DNA of 64,000 nt from Diploptera punctata (lineage: Eukaryota; Arthropoda; Insecta; Blattodea; Blaberidae): NCBI GenBank assembly GCA_030220185.1, contig JASPKZ010003424.1:1054001-1118000 (forward strand), read 5' to 3'. Below are positions 1-10,588 of the stretch, piece by piece. Below the pieces are notes generated by a model. That model did not search any database and was not told where the DNA came from. It saw nothing but the letters and a program-made list of their open reading frames with translations. A program made the position numbers and the translations under genes. The first letter of the stretch is position 1; every line of letters begins with the position of its first letter.

Positions 1-475
1 TATAGGCACATACATAAAGTTTTGTTTTACTCAGTTTTGAAGATCAAATCAGGTAGGTGACGTCCCCCATTCTCCATACACTGAGTAAACCGATTTCTGG
101 CGTTTCATGACTCCTGCCAGCATAGCAGGCGTTATGTTGGCAATTTCTTCCTGGATGTTGGTCTTCAAATCTTGTAGGGTCCTTGGACGGTTCACATAAA
201 CACGGGATTTCAAATAACCCCATAGAAAAAAATCACAAGGGGTCAAATCGGGAGAAAGGCGCGCCGGGTTGCGATCACAGAACATCCGCTCGAAAAGTAG
301 GCCTCAATGGCAAACGCACGCTCCTCACTGTTCCAACGCATGATGGCGACTGAACTGTGTCAGGACAAAACTTTATAGTCCCCCCTCTCGAACGAGACCA
401 CTAGTGCTCCGCTACGACATCAACCGACTAAATGGCGCACATTTTAAAAAAGGAAGTTATGCTGCCGCACCCTGT
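1..475 (-). mobile_element. Mariner-like DNA transposon, internally deleted
   Basis: A minus-strand element whose 5' end is the inverted-repeat end at about 462-475 (reads TACAGGGTGCGGCA on the minus strand) and which runs off the left edge of the window. It carries the two ends of one transposase frame with the middle missing, the usual structure of a non-autonomous deletion derivative. Only one terminal repeat is inside the window, so the full size is unknown. No intact transposase remains, so it could move only in trans. Confidence 0.75.
49..341 (-). pseudogene. Mariner-like transposase remnant (N-terminus joined to C-terminus)
   Basis: Transposases of the IS630/Tc1/mariner group cut and paste DNA with an acidic triad. 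The minus frame from 341 begins MRWNSEERAFAIEAYFSSG, a typical N-terminus of an insect mariner-like group. It leaves frame near 255-265, where the sequence passes directly into the C-terminal SPDLTPCDFFLWGYLKS block in another frame (minus 285-49). That block normally holds the last catalytic acidic residue. The helix-turn-helix remainder and the first two catalytic acids are absent, so roughly 200 residues are deleted. It is a dead gene; family assignment rests on these two motifs. Confidence 0.75.
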
Positions 476-814
476 ATTATTGCAATTTGATTGATCATAA
501 CAACTTCATGCCTATCATAAAACATGAAAATTTGTACTGGGATAGTATAGGGTTCTGAAACTAAAAGTTTATTTAGTAAATAAAATATCAATATGCCTAA
601 AACGTACACTATTTACTATTCTACAATAAAAAAAACAACATTATTGTTCAGATTTTCTTTTCAAAATTTGCAAGTACTGATACGCTTCGAAGCAAGTTGG
701 CACGGGTTGCCGTGGGCCTACGTACACCAAATTGTACTTACAATTGTTTTAACATTATACAAATAAATTAAGAGAGTATGCGATTAAAATAAAATACTTA
801 GTTTTTTGGGACAC

Positions 815-1245
815 CCTAATGCATATGTCCTACTCATCGCAATCTATGAACTGTTCTCATTACATACGGCTTCCCATAAAGATCAAGACTAAACAATCTT
901 ATCCATTCTGCTATCTGATAATCTCTGTCTTTGGTCCAAAAGTTGTTTTAAGAACTTTATTCCCAAATACTCATAATCTTTTCTCCTCCCTTAAAATAAG
1001 AGACCGTGTTTCCCATCCATATTATATAGCTGGAAGAATAACCGTTATATATATTTATTTTAATTTAAAGTTTTTTTTTTTGGGAGAAGCTGGGATGACA
1101 AAAGTCCCTATAATGCATAATATCATGCGTTTTCAGACCTGAGCCTATAAACTTGCCTTTCTGCGCCTTATTCCTGTTTGTAATTATTTTCCCCTGCATT
1201 TGAATTCAGCCACTTGTTCAAAATTCCCTAATTTGTTAATAATTT
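815..1245 (-). pseudogene. LINE family 1 fragment (region after the reverse transcriptase)
   Basis: Reverse-complemented, this aligns by eye along its whole length with the ORF at 20842-21456. Shared words include tttggaccaaag, gaataaagttctta, tattatgcatta and gaacagtt. It represents the region after the RT domain of a non-LTR retrotransposon (FKYLG to RRLRWAGH) with many stops and indels, and a poly(T) interruption at about 1070-1080. It carries no RT catalytic box. An old dead copy. Confidence 0.8.
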
Positions 1246-1497
1246 TTCTTGTTCGTTATAGCTCTATAATGTATTTCTACATATGACTACATATTTTGTC
1301 TTATTGGTTTTTATTCCAGTATAGGTTCCTTAGTCTTTTAAACAGGTTTTCGCTTTTAGTATTTATTTGCTATCGTCTATAATAATACATCTTCAGCATA
1401 TTAATAACATTGAGTTGTACACCTACGAAATAACTACATTTCTTTGGAATTCGCTAAAGCTAATTTTTTTTCTCTACGTTCTCTTATGGAAGTCAGG

Positions 1498-1504
1498 AGA
1501 GAAA

Positions 1505-1535
<31 letters not shown>

Positions 1536-1543
1536 GAGAGAGG

Positions 1544-1631
<88 letters not shown>
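1498..1631 (+). repeat. (GA)n microsatellite
   Basis: About 134 bp of nearly uninterrupted AG dinucleotide with occasional GGG interruptions. Long Arg-Glu reading frames across it are artefacts of the repeat. Confidence 0.97.
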
Positions 1632-1633
<2 letters not shown>

Positions 1634-2239
1634 GAAGATAGATTCGAATTGAAGATTGTTCTGTTGGAGTTTCTAGTTAACTATAAAAAAAGCACATACC
1701 CAAGAAGAAGAAGAAATACATGTTTTAAATTAACATATAATGAGTATAATAGCATTTTCCTAACGTTATCTGTTCTTAATGATATTCTAGTTTTACTAAC
1801 TTCGAAGTTAAATTATAATGGTGCTTGGTGGAATTTCCTTTTACATTTTTTTTATTTCTAATCGATATATCGGCTCTTTTTTCCCCCTCTTGCAAGCATG
1901 TCGATCCAGAGAATCGAATCCCTATTCAATTGAATGGGAACTGAACGTCGTAACCGCTTCATACATCATTCAGTTCTTTAGTTAGCAAATAGCGGAGAAA
2001 TAAATAGAGTTGTACGATGCAAAATATTGCTTAAAACTGTACTCCGTACCGTACTTTACAAGGAGGAGACATGCTTTATGCATCACCAAATGAAAATTAA
2101 TGAAATGAGATAAAAGTTAATGTTTTTATATTTAGTCATATATGATTTGGTGGTCACATAGCCATTTTCTTTTCGAAATATTATCCATTCTTTTTCAGCA
2201 TACTACCAATAACTAAGTTTGGGAAAAACTATTTATAAG
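1632..2239. other. No recognisable feature
   Basis: AT-rich sequence without a convincing ORF, RNA gene or terminal repeat. I see nothing to annotate here. Confidence 0.5.
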
Positions 2240-2565
2240 AATGTCAGTTTGCTTGCAGCGAAGAATGGCCAAACTTGCACCATGGCACTGCTAAGCACGG
2301 CTACTCCGGTGCCGTGAAAGAGTCGATGGAGAGTGGAATGACACTCTGTTGTATTTAGTGATGAGAGTAGGTTCTGCCTGTATGCGAGTGATGGTCGTAC
2401 ACGTGTATATGGAGTAGACCGGTAAGCGTCATCTTCCGGAATGCGTTCGCCCACGACTCACAGGTCTCACCCCAGGCTTCGTGGTGTGGGAAGGCATCAG
2501 TTACAACTCACTGTCACATTTAAGGGTCGTATGCAAATACATTAGTCTCTACTCAAATTACTTCC
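2240..2565 (+). pseudogene. Tc1-like transposase fragment, catalytic middle part
   Basis: The plus strand reads FSDESRFCLYASDGRTRVYG at about 2352-2411. This is the Tc1-family block around the second catalytic Asp, and it is followed by a stop. At 2457-2540 another frame gives PGFVVWEGISYNSLSHL, equivalent to the conserved WGGISY block. The frame is broken by stops and at least one shift. A matching C-terminal block lies about 740 bp downstream, so both may come from one element split by an insertion. Confidence 0.75.
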
Positions 2566-3289
2566 ATTCACTGGTGAGCTGACTCACCGTGAGCAAGTGT
2601 AAAGATCGAATTAGCTACCCACTAACTGGTCATGCATGAAAGTCGTCGTTTTCGTAATATTGGCTAGAAATTACCCAGAATTCTCAGCGATAAAACCACT
2701 TCCGTTATTTTCGTCTGCTATAGAGGAACGCATTTACGCTTGCGTCCCGCAAATAATACCGTATACAACGACGTCTGCGTCGCGCAATATTATGCCGATT
2801 CTCCTGTTCTTCCAGTTGAATTCTTTGGTAGACTCTATCAAATTCCTCTTCTCCGCGTATACCGAAAACATGATCGAAATCTTCAAGGTCAGACTTCTTG
2901 GATAAAGCAGCAAGGTACGCGGCAAGGTTTCAAACTACATCGGTTCCCTACGGGATTCTCACGATAAATTTCTATCTTAAGTTACCTCGTCAGGTAGCTT
3001 ACGAATTTCAACAATTGTTATCGCATGAATAGATTTCTGAGTAAGCAAAATCGTATTAGGATAAAACTTTCTCAGGAGAGAACGCCTTTTACGGTCTAAT
3101 GCGTTCAAAGATTTGACCCTTAGCGTTTCTGCAAGGTACACTAAAGAGTGCCCGCTACATTAGACAGAATTTTAACCCCGTGCTACTGTCATTTATTCCT
3201 AAGATGATTATGTGCTTTTTGAACAGGAAAGAGGAGGTCCACATATGGCATGCTGCGAAGCAACATGCTCTTTGGTGTACGACACCTGC
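2566..3289. other. Unidentified sequence between two Tc1-like fragments
   Basis: An unrecognised segment, somewhat richer in G+C near 2700-2960, where both strands carry short open frames of 63-89 codons that match nothing I know. Because it lies between the middle and C-terminal blocks of a Tc1-like transposase, it may be an insertion. I see no clear terminal repeats or target duplication. Confidence 0.4.
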
Positions 3290-3508
3290 CTTGGCAACTA
3301 TGATCCTCAAATTGATCACGATCGGGAAATGATAAAGCGGGAGCTTACTCTTTCTCTAGAGCCTGCAAAAACCATTGCCGAATTTCGACAACAGGTGCAA
3401 GACGCTTAGGACAATCTATCGGAGGATGCCATTCGGCATCTTTATGGCCGTTTTCATGTGAGAATGCAATACCACATTGCCGCCAGAGGGAAGTACACTG
3501 CGTATTGA
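3290..3508 (+). pseudogene. Tc1-like transposase fragment, C-terminus
   Basis: Reads DPQIDHDREMIKREL, then FRQQVQDA-stop-DNLSEDAIRHLYGRF, then IAARGKYTAY-stop. This is the order of a Tc1-type C-terminus (SPDLxPIEH, then a leucine-rich tail ending near ARGGYT). The residue usually Glu in PIEH is Asp here, and an in-frame stop interrupts QDAW. It probably belongs with the fragment at 2240-2565, same strand and same family. Not functional. Confidence 0.7.
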
Positions 3509-3704
3509 TGTGATTGTTTGGGCACCCCTTACTGTGGCAAGTGTGTTTCTTTCGGTCTTGTTTTATCATATAACCTATAATGATAAACCACCTGTCACAT
3601 CACTTTTCAGTAAAATGAACTTGTTCTTGAATGTGTTGCATTTTTTCGGCGGTGTGTGTGTGTGTGTTTGTTTGTTAATACTCTAAGGGCCGCAAATGTT
3701 TCGG

Positions 3705-4195
3705 AACCAAACTCGACTTCTAGCAATCAATTAAGAAAAGTGAGATCGAGTTCGTTAACCAGGAAGATCGAATTAGAAGTGGAGATTAACCTGAAGCGAA
3801 AAGTTAAAATCGCTATAGCGGCAGCAATTTTTGATTTTTTTCGCAACGAAACTATATATATATATATATATAGGCCTATATGCTACTGAAATAAATTATA
3901 AACGCGTTGTTCAGATATAAACGATAACGGATCATTAAAATTGGGAGTTTATCTGAAACCCGAAATTTAAAAAATCGCTTTCATGGCCATTATGTTTGTT
4001 TTCTAGCAACGACACTCGCATGTACCATTTGAGTAAGAAAATTAATTTTAGCAAAACCGAACCATTAAGAGTGAGGATTAATCTGAAAGCTGAATTTAAA
4101 TGGGAACCTTTTCAACGTTTAACCTTGTGCAGTTTTTGCTTTCTCGCAATGAAACTCGATAGTATCCTACAATTGTATCATTAAAATTATCGTAA
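3705..4195 (+). repeat. Repeat family H, about three degenerate tandem units
   Basis: Three diverged units (about 3705-3880, 3905-4030, 4035-4195) share the order: ttcgttaaccag, a cggatcattaa-like word, ggga(g)tttaacctgaaa, gaaattaaaa, gcggcag, and tctcgcaacgaaact. Related units lie at 7690-8012 (-), 12465-12750 (+) and 51500-51760 (-). Two units contain open frames with a similar INLK core, but these are short and start nowhere sensible. Class unknown. Confidence 0.6.
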
Positions 4196-4199
4196 CTGC

Positions 4200-5025
4200 T
4201 AAAATTGGACCATAAGTTGGATTAGTTGAGGATTTTGCTTGTTTTACACAGTTCATGCTTGAAGTATTTTTATTTATTACTTACTAGCTCTGCTATGCCT
4301 AAATAAATGAAAATTAATGTGCTTTTATGTTTAGTTGAACAAGTAAAAGGAAAAATAATTATAAAAGTACATTTTTTAGAACGTCCGGGTATCTACTCAT
4401 CCCGATCTTATTGGCATAAATGAGCTGAAGGACGAAAATTAATGTACTTGTTACGATTAATTGAATAAGTTAAATGAAAAATAATTATAAATGTATATCG
4501 TAATTATTTTAATATTCCCCGTGCTGATTACCCGGTGTTGCCCGGGGAACCTACTTATCTCGATCTTCTTGGCATAAATGAGCTAAAAGACAAAATTCGT
4601 TATTGTGAGTTATCAGTAAAAGAATACGCATCATGTGCATCTACATACTTATCTCGATCTTCTTGGCATCAGTGAAAGACAAAAATGATTATTGTGAGTT
4701 ATCCGTTAGAGATAAACATATGCTGTCGTGGACTCTTTTGTAGTGCTTTTTGAGATATCCAATTCTGTGTATATTAATTTTGTGTATTTGTTATGGTTTA
4801 GGCAGCGTAAGCCATTTAAGTGTCCAAGGAGCTACTTTTTTCACATTTTCCATTATAAAGGGCGATTTTTAAGGGTGTAGGAGTTGAGTATCACAACTCT
4901 CTTAATGCCAGTGTTCATCCCGGGAATCTCCTGAACATTTTGCAAAAAGCCCCATCACAATCGGATCAACGGTATGGCCGCACATAAAGTACGAACAAAC
5001 AAACATTCATTTGTATTTATTACTT
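4200..5025 (+). repeat. Repeat family I, copy 1 (unclassified retroelement-like)
   Basis: One of three copies (others 8512-9176 and 32488-33432, same strand). Internal subrepeats of about 110-160 bp each contain a self-complementary word of the CCCGG-loop-CCGGG type (e.g. acccggtgttgcccgggga) followed by tcccgatcttcttggcataaatgagct. The 3' part ends aatcggatcaacggtatgg, agtacgaacaaacaaac and an AT-rich tail, as in retroelement 3' untranslated regions. No coding domain was found. Confidence 0.7.
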
Positions 5026-5755
5026 ATGTAATTGCGTTATGTTAATATTGTGGGAAACAAAGACATCCCAGTAAGTTAAACCCGCCCAAATGACCACTAT
5101 AGTAAAACCGGTTTAAATAACGAATATGGATGCGAATGAATGTAATTGTAATTAAGTCGGGGTTACACATAGTATCTCTCTTTGTAACAGGCTTTGTTAT
5201 GTTGTATACAGAATCCTGCGTTTTCTATGAAACGGACATTTCTTAGTGGTAACAAGATTCGTCATAGTCATCTAAAATGAGGGCGTGGCATTTGGATTTG
5301 CGTCTGAATAGTTGGTAGCAGTCTATAACAATGTTGCCGTCTCATACATAATGCAGGTACAGTTAATATAATTCCCTCACCTCACTGGCTGAACATTGTC
5401 CCGTATGTCGGATATGCTCTCAGACTCTATCCAACTTATGGAAATATCGACTTCCCTTAGTAAAAAAAGATCTTTTCCATCCGAATCAGAGGAAAAGAAT
5501 TTAAATTTTCAGATTACTTGGGAGGTGTGCCAAAAGACATTCTTTAGTATCCTGACATGTTAATTTCTTGTTATGCCTTTTTTTTTAAATCTACTTACGA
5601 AAATTTGGTGTTACAAAAGAAGAACTATCAATGTTCTCATATTGAAAGCTTGCTAGGTCCTGAGATCAGTACTGGAATGTGATAGCTTCGCTGTAGCATT
5701 TAGACAACCACACACGCTGTCTGTTGTTGGACCTTATCTGTCGCACTCATTATTA
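5026..5755. other. No recognisable feature
   Basis: Mixed AT-rich sequence without terminal repeats or coding motifs that I can recognise. Confidence 0.45.
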
Positions 5756-5771
5756 TCTAATAAAAAAATGC

Positions 5772-5843
5772 CTAGACCCGACTTGACCCCAAGTTCTCCA
5801 GTTTTACCCTATGATGCGCTAACCAATTATGCTACTTCGGCAA
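5772..5843 (-). repeat. Decayed tRNA-like sequence, SINE head or tRNA relic
   Basis: The minus strand reads GCCGAAGTAGCATAATTGG, then TTAGCGCATCA, then GGGGTCAAGTC. This gives a Pol III A-box-like D arm and a weak B-box. The acceptor and T stems do not close well, so this is not a functional tRNA. Confidence 0.4.
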
Positions 5844-6416
5844 TCCAGACACTTTTTTTAAATCTATTTTTAATCCCTGTGCACTAGCCAGTAGTGAACT
5901 CCTATTCACATTACAGCAGGGTTGCTTTTACTAAGAATGCATCGATGGCTTAGTGCAAACATGTTGTAAGTACTAATCTCTTTATTTAAAAAAATCGTAT
6001 TAATTTCCAATACTCAATTACACATTGGTAAATACCACATATTTCCACCACAGAACTGCAGGAAACTCTTAGTATACAGTTACCACATTTCTGTACAATA
6101 AAGTTATGCCCCAGAGAATTCTGATTTTATACATAACTCAATTGGACCGAAAAATATACTTAACACTAACGCATCCTCATTAAGATGGAATTTATTCCGT
6201 GCCATTACGAACGTAATATTGAAATTAATATACTTAGGCCAGCTATTCCGTCTTCACCGCGTAAAACTGGAAATCTTGGATTCAAATATCGATTCAGCGA
6301 AAATATTTTATCTTCAGTTGTATTAACTATTGCACGCGAAAAGCTTACCTGAGTTCATTAATTCCACTATTATGTTAATTAATACCTGCAGCAATAAGGT
6401 TGGCCAAGTGTAGCAT

Positions 6417-6590
6417 TTAAATTTCACTGTTCTTTTTAAGAAATGAATGTCTCGATTTAAAGAAATGGATGTCTGGATTTAACGTACAGTTATAACTCAT
6501 TTTTTTTTTCACAAAACTGTGTAGAGATGCTGTCATAAAAATTTTGAAAATAGGTTTGAATATGAGAAAACTGATGGTTATTTTGTTAAT
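6417..6590. other. Flank of hAT MITE with short duplication
   Basis: Contains a 22-bp imperfect direct duplication (about 6437-6480, aagaaatg[a/g]atgtct core). Otherwise nothing recognisable. Confidence 0.4.
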
Positions 6591-6598
6591 GTTATCAG

Positions 6599-7140
6599 TA
6601 GGGCTAGGATTTTTATGTACTAAAAGGTGAGATTGCAACATAGTATAATGAGAAGTTAGACTTCTGATTGTCTTTTGTTTTTGTTTCACACACAAACAGT
6701 TGAATAGTATGAGAAGTTAGACTTCTGATTGTCTTTTGTTTTGGTTTCACACACAAACAGTTGAATAGTATAATGGGAAGTTAGATTTCTGAGTATCTTT
6801 TGTTTTTGTTTCACACACAAGCAGTTGAATAGTATAATGAGAAGTTAGACTTCTACAGTCTTTCGTTTTGGTTTCACACACAAACAGTTGAATAGTATAA
6901 TGAGAAGTTAGACTTCTGACAGTCTCTTGTTTCTGTTTCAGACACAAACAGTTGAATAGTATAATGATAAGTTAGACTTCTGACAGTCTTTTGTTTTGGT
7001 TTCATACACACACAGTTCAATAATATAATGAGAAGTTAGATTTCTGACTGTCTTTTGTTTTTGTTCCACACAAACAATTGAATAGTATATACAATCTGCA
7101 TTGAAATCTTATTTTTCATTACATAAAAATTCTAGCCCTA
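6599..7140. mobile_element. hAT-type MITE, 542 bp, with 8-bp target duplication
   Basis: The inverted termini 6599-6619 and 7120-7140 match at 20 of 21 positions (left end TAGGGCTAGGATTTTTATGT). They are bounded exactly by the direct repeat GTTATCAG at 6591-6598 and 7141-7148. An 8-bp duplication with termini starting TAGGG fits the hAT superfamily. There is no transposase frame, so it is non-autonomous. The interior is a 64-bp minisatellite, so the element may have gained or grown a tandem array. Confidence 0.85.
6641..7083. repeat. 64-bp minisatellite, about seven units, inside the MITE
   Basis: Units of 62-64 bp start tagtataatgagaagttag and continue acttctga, gtcttttgtttt, gtttcacacacaaacagttgaa. 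Copies begin near 6641, 6703, 6767, 6831, 6893, 6957 and 7020. A 66-codon minus frame with a 21-residue period is a by-product of this periodicity and is not coding evidence. Confidence 0.92.
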
Positions 7141-7148
7141 GTTATCAG

Positions 7149-7689
7149 AATGACACTCGAATGACGACTTTTAAAAATAATGTTCTACGGTAATCGCCTA
7201 GTTTATATAATTCGTCTATTTTACATAAAGATAAAACTATAGTTCACCATATATAGCGTTAAATCTAGCTTTCAACTTTAAAAAGTGATTGGAAAGTAGG
7301 TATATCATAAGATTTATAAATAATTATTTAGACTACAGAATAAACTGTTTCTCTTCGGAATCTAATGACCCGTTCGTCATTTTCACCACAAAAAAGGAAC
7401 TGCGTAAAACTAAGCGAATTCCTCACCAGGTCAAAGTTATGATCTCAATTTGCTGGTTTATGTAATATATATTTATATTGTTAATTTCTCATGTCAGCTT
7501 ATTTAAAAGTGTCGGTCTGCAATGAAAACAATTCATGCATAATTGTAAGTTGTTACCTTACTACTATTTGCATATGGTTGTATAATTGTTCTCAAATTTA
7601 AATAATATCTACCGATTAATGTTTCAATTACTTTATTAAGAATATTAAATAAATTAAACTAAGGCAATGAATTTTATAGGTTAAATTGC
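7149..7689. other. Mostly unrecognised; partial similarity to 50730-50830
   Basis: The stretch 7385-7480 (ggaactgcgta, then tttgctggttta and aatatatattta) is similar to 50750-50835 on the same strand, so it is part of a dispersed repeat. The remainder is unremarkable. Confidence 0.4.
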
Positions 7690-8012
7690 TCATTTCAGGG
7701 TTAATTAAATTGTATGGTGTACATTGCGACGAACCAAACCTGGCTGTTACTAGAACCAATTATTAAATTTGGGTTTCAGGTAAATCCTGACTTCTGACAA
7801 TCTTACTGATTTTTCGAGAATATGTACTTCCGTTTATTTTATCAACATATCGTTATTGAACGAAAGAAGAGTAAGAAAAAAGAAAGAAAATTGTTACCAC
7901 TAGAGTGATTTTTAAATTTTCGTTTCAGGTGAACTCCTACACGTAATGGTCCGATTTTACTGCTATATGCGAAGTTTGGTTTCGATGTAAATTTTATTGA
8001 TTTCGCGTTAAT
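7690..8012 (-). repeat. Repeat family H, two degenerate units
   Basis: In reverse orientation to 3705-4195. The words gtttcaggtaaatcctgacttctgac (about 7774-7799) and gatttttaaattttcgtttcaggtgaactcc (about 7901-7931) correspond to the ggagtttacctgaaac and gaaatttaaaaatcg blocks of family H. Confidence 0.5.
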
Positions 8013-8019
8013 GGACACA

Positions 8020-8104
<85 letters not shown>
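8020..8104. repeat. (CA)n-(TA)n-(TG)n self-complementary microsatellite
   Basis: About 40 bp of CA, then TATATATATA, then about 34 bp of TG. The CA and TG blocks are complementary and can fold back on each other. Confidence 0.95.
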
Positions 8105-8105
<1 letters not shown>

Positions 8106-8344
8106 TATGAAAAGAAAAATGAATGCTTGAGTCGGGATTAGAACCCGAGTCTCTAAACCCTGTACGTTTAGCGCTCTAACCAAGTATTCCAACACAAAAA
8201 TACATTTTTCTTATATATGTATATAAATGTATGTTTGTGTTGGAATACTTGAGTAGCTCAGTTGGTTAGAACGCTAAACGTTACAGGGTTTAGAGACTCG
8301 GGTTCAAATCCCGACTCAAGAATTCATTCTTCTTTTAATATCAT
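8104..8344. repeat. Long near-palindrome built from two inverted tRNA-like units
   Basis: Left arm (about 8104-8214) and right arm (about 8216-8344) are inverted copies of one unit, with the centre in an AT-rich stretch near 8215. The unit reads gtgttggaatactt...gggtttagagactcgggtt..aatcccgactcaag. The left arm has lost the gtagctcag segment of the D arm. Microsatellites lie on both sides (8020-8104 and 8391-8436). I infer two SINE-type units in inverted orientation or a foldback; no target duplication was found. Confidence 0.8.
8247..8321 (+). repeat. tRNA-like unit with good cloverleaf elements
   Basis: Acceptor strands ACTTGAG and CTCAAGA pair at six of seven positions. The D arm has GCTC-AGTTGGTTA-GAAC. 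An anticodon-like stem CTAAA/TTTAG encloses a 10-nt loop, too long for a tRNA. The T arm is perfect (TCGGG-TTCAAAT-CCCGA). A- and B-boxes are therefore present. The enlarged anticodon loop and the inverted partner next to it make a tRNA-derived repeat more likely than a working tRNA gene. Confidence 0.6.
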
Positions 8345-8390
8345 ATTTGCCTTCATTGTCAAATGTCAAAAATATAGTTATAACATCTAA

Positions 8391-8425
<35 letters not shown>

Positions 8426-8436
8426 ATATATATATA
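8391..8436. repeat. (AT)n microsatellite
   Basis: Nearly pure AT dinucleotide with one phase break. Confidence 0.95.
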
Positions 8437-8511
8437 ATAATGCTCAGCTGAAGAATTATACATTGAGGCTAATACCTCAACGGATTTTTATTTATAGACC
8501 TGATCTTTATT

Positions 8512-9176
8512 ATATTTAAAACTAATAAATACCCGGCGTGCTCTGCTACACCTAAATAAATGATAATGCGTTTTTGCATTTAGTTGAATAAGTAAAAGGA
8601 AAAATAGAATAAATTTATATCGTTATTTTTAGATACCCCGTGCTGATTACCCAGCGTTGCCCGGGAATGTACGCATCCCGATGTACTTGTCATAAATGAG
8701 CTGAAAGACAAAATTCGTTATTTTGAGTTATCCATAAAGGAATGCCTGCCGTGCGCTGTTATGCTTGCCCGGGAATCTACTTATCTTGATCTTCTTGGCA
8801 TCAATGAAAGACAAAAGCGGTTATTGTGAGTTATCCTTAAAAGATGAACATATGCTGTCGCGGGCTTGTAGTTTTTTAAGATATTCAATTATGTGTACAA
8901 TCATTTTGTGGATTTTTTATGGTTTAGACAGCGTAAGCGTTTTAAGGGTAAAAAAAGGACTCTTTCACGTTTTTCACAGCAAAGGGTGTTTTTTTACGGT
9001 GTTGGAGTTGAGTATCACAACTCTCTTATAGCGTATGTTCATCCAGGAAATCTCCTGAACATTTTGCAGAAAACCCCATCATAATCGAATCAACGGTATG
9101 GCGCGCATAAAGTACGAACAAACAAACTAACAAACGAACAAACAAACACATTCATTTTTATATATTAGATTAAGAT
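8512..9176 (+). repeat. Repeat family I, copy 2
   Basis: Begins aatacccggcgtgctctgct and ends with agtacgaacaaacaaac and ttcatttttatatattaga. Carries the acccagcgttgcccgggaa hairpin word once clearly, then the shared 3' block (gagtatcacaactctctta, ctcctgaacattttgcag). Shorter than the copy at 32488-33432, with fewer hairpin subrepeats. Confidence 0.75.
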
Positions 9177-9274
9177 TTATTTCATTCTATTTATTTGGGT
9201 ACGTAGGACTAAACTTCACAAGTACAATTTAAATATCTGGAACTACAACTAATTTGTAACCCTATCAGCCACAC

Positions 9275-9450
9275 TATGGGAATATTTGTGCCTAAAGTTT
9301 TATGTTCCTTCTCCACTCGTCTCTATCCATCCACTCCACGTCCTCCAGTACTCTTGTTCTCATTCCACATCTTATTTCTTGCATCCACGAGTTTTGAGGT
9401 CTTCCTTTTCCTTTTTCTTCCAGGTGGACACCATTCCATCCTGAATTTTA
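9275..9450 (-). pseudogene. LINE family 6 C-terminal fragment
   Basis: Reverse-complemented and allowing frameshifts it reads KRKGRPQNSWMQE, then TRVLEDVEWMDRDEWRRN. A parallel copy at 46405-46850 (-) gives RPRNSWTQEVRTG and WIDREEWRRKIK. This is the tail after RT of a non-LTR retrotransposon. Degenerate. Confidence 0.6.
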
Positions 9451-10506
9451 TTTTTACTGAATTTTTTTCTTTTTTTAGCTTTAAGGTCAGTTTAAATTGA
9501 ATGTGAGTATTAGAATATCGTAGGCGTAACATTTAATAATGTTTTTAAGAAAATAGTAAGTAAATGAAAAGTGTATAATTTTTAAATATAACGGTAGTTA
9601 TGGTAATCTATAGTTTTAATTTCATAACTATGTATATCAAGATAGGTAGTACTTAACACTGCTTGTTTCATGAAATGTGCACAAGAGACTTATACCAAGA
9701 GGAAAATGTGCATTGCATCTCCAAGCTATGCGGCAAAGATGCGATAGTTACCACGTCTCGATTTGTTGCAAGATAATTACATATTTTCTGCAGTATAGAA
9801 AAGAGACTAAACTTTATTCCATGCACGCTTGTGTGCAATCTTATCTTACACCATAGTTCCGATAAAATACGCTCCAAGGATTACACGCTATATAGATTGG
9901 ATGTCCCATCATATTGTTAGCACCTGCTTTACAATTGGACAGTTTCATTTTTTTAAATACCTACATCTGTTTTTGAATGGGTGTCATTAAATGTTGTATT
10001 TTGATCATTTTATGTGACCCTTCTTATCCAACTTTTAAATACCAATGAAGAAAAGGTGGCACTTTGCCTGAATGATAGTATTATCAATGTGGAGACTCAG
10101 CAATAAAGGAAATAATGACAATGCACGATAATTTATTTTCATCTTACCGAAGAAATTCAGAAATCCAACTTCGAAATACAGATGCTATTAAAATAAATTT
10201 AAGTGATTATCTAACAGAAGTAGCTATGAAATCATAAAATATGGATCGTATTTAAAATGTTCAGTTATGTAAAGATATGTGATTTTTCTGAAATTTGTAA
10301 AACCTGAAATATGTGTAAATATGGGAAAACAAACGTGTTAAACCGTTCCAAATACCCTAATTTGTAGGTCTATACATAAAAATAAATGTTAGCTTGCTGG
10401 GCTGAACAAACATGAGATCGGAACAGGCAGACCTAATTCGTGAAAAAAGATGATGACTAATGTAAAAACAAATATGTATATCGATATACATAGATAGCAT
10501 AGTCCA

Positions 10507-10509
<3 letters not shown>
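9451..10509. other. No recognisable feature
   Basis: About 1 kb of AT-rich sequence. The ORFs are at or below 69 codons and match nothing I recognise. Confidence 0.5.

Positions 10510-10577
<68 letters not shown>
10510..10577. repeat. (AAT)n microsatellite
   Basis: About 22 uninterrupted units; abuts the left target duplication of the insertion at 10589-10932. Confidence 0.97.
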
Positions 10578-10580
<3 letters not shown>

Positions 10581-10588
10581 TTTCCACT

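Noticed and set aside
1367..1861. 164-codon frame with a long Arg-Glu run
   Set aside because: Spans the (GA)n array; flanks show no domain.
6747..6947. Minus frame with 21-residue repeats
   Set aside because: Reflects the 64-bp minisatellite period (about 21 codons) inside the hAT MITE; other units break the frame.
6641..7083. Possible CRISPR-like array
   Set aside because: Direct tandem units without unique spacers, eukaryotic MITE context, no cas genes.
8247..8321. Functional tRNA gene
   Set aside because: The 10-nt anticodon loop and an inverted partner copy point to a tRNA-derived repeat.
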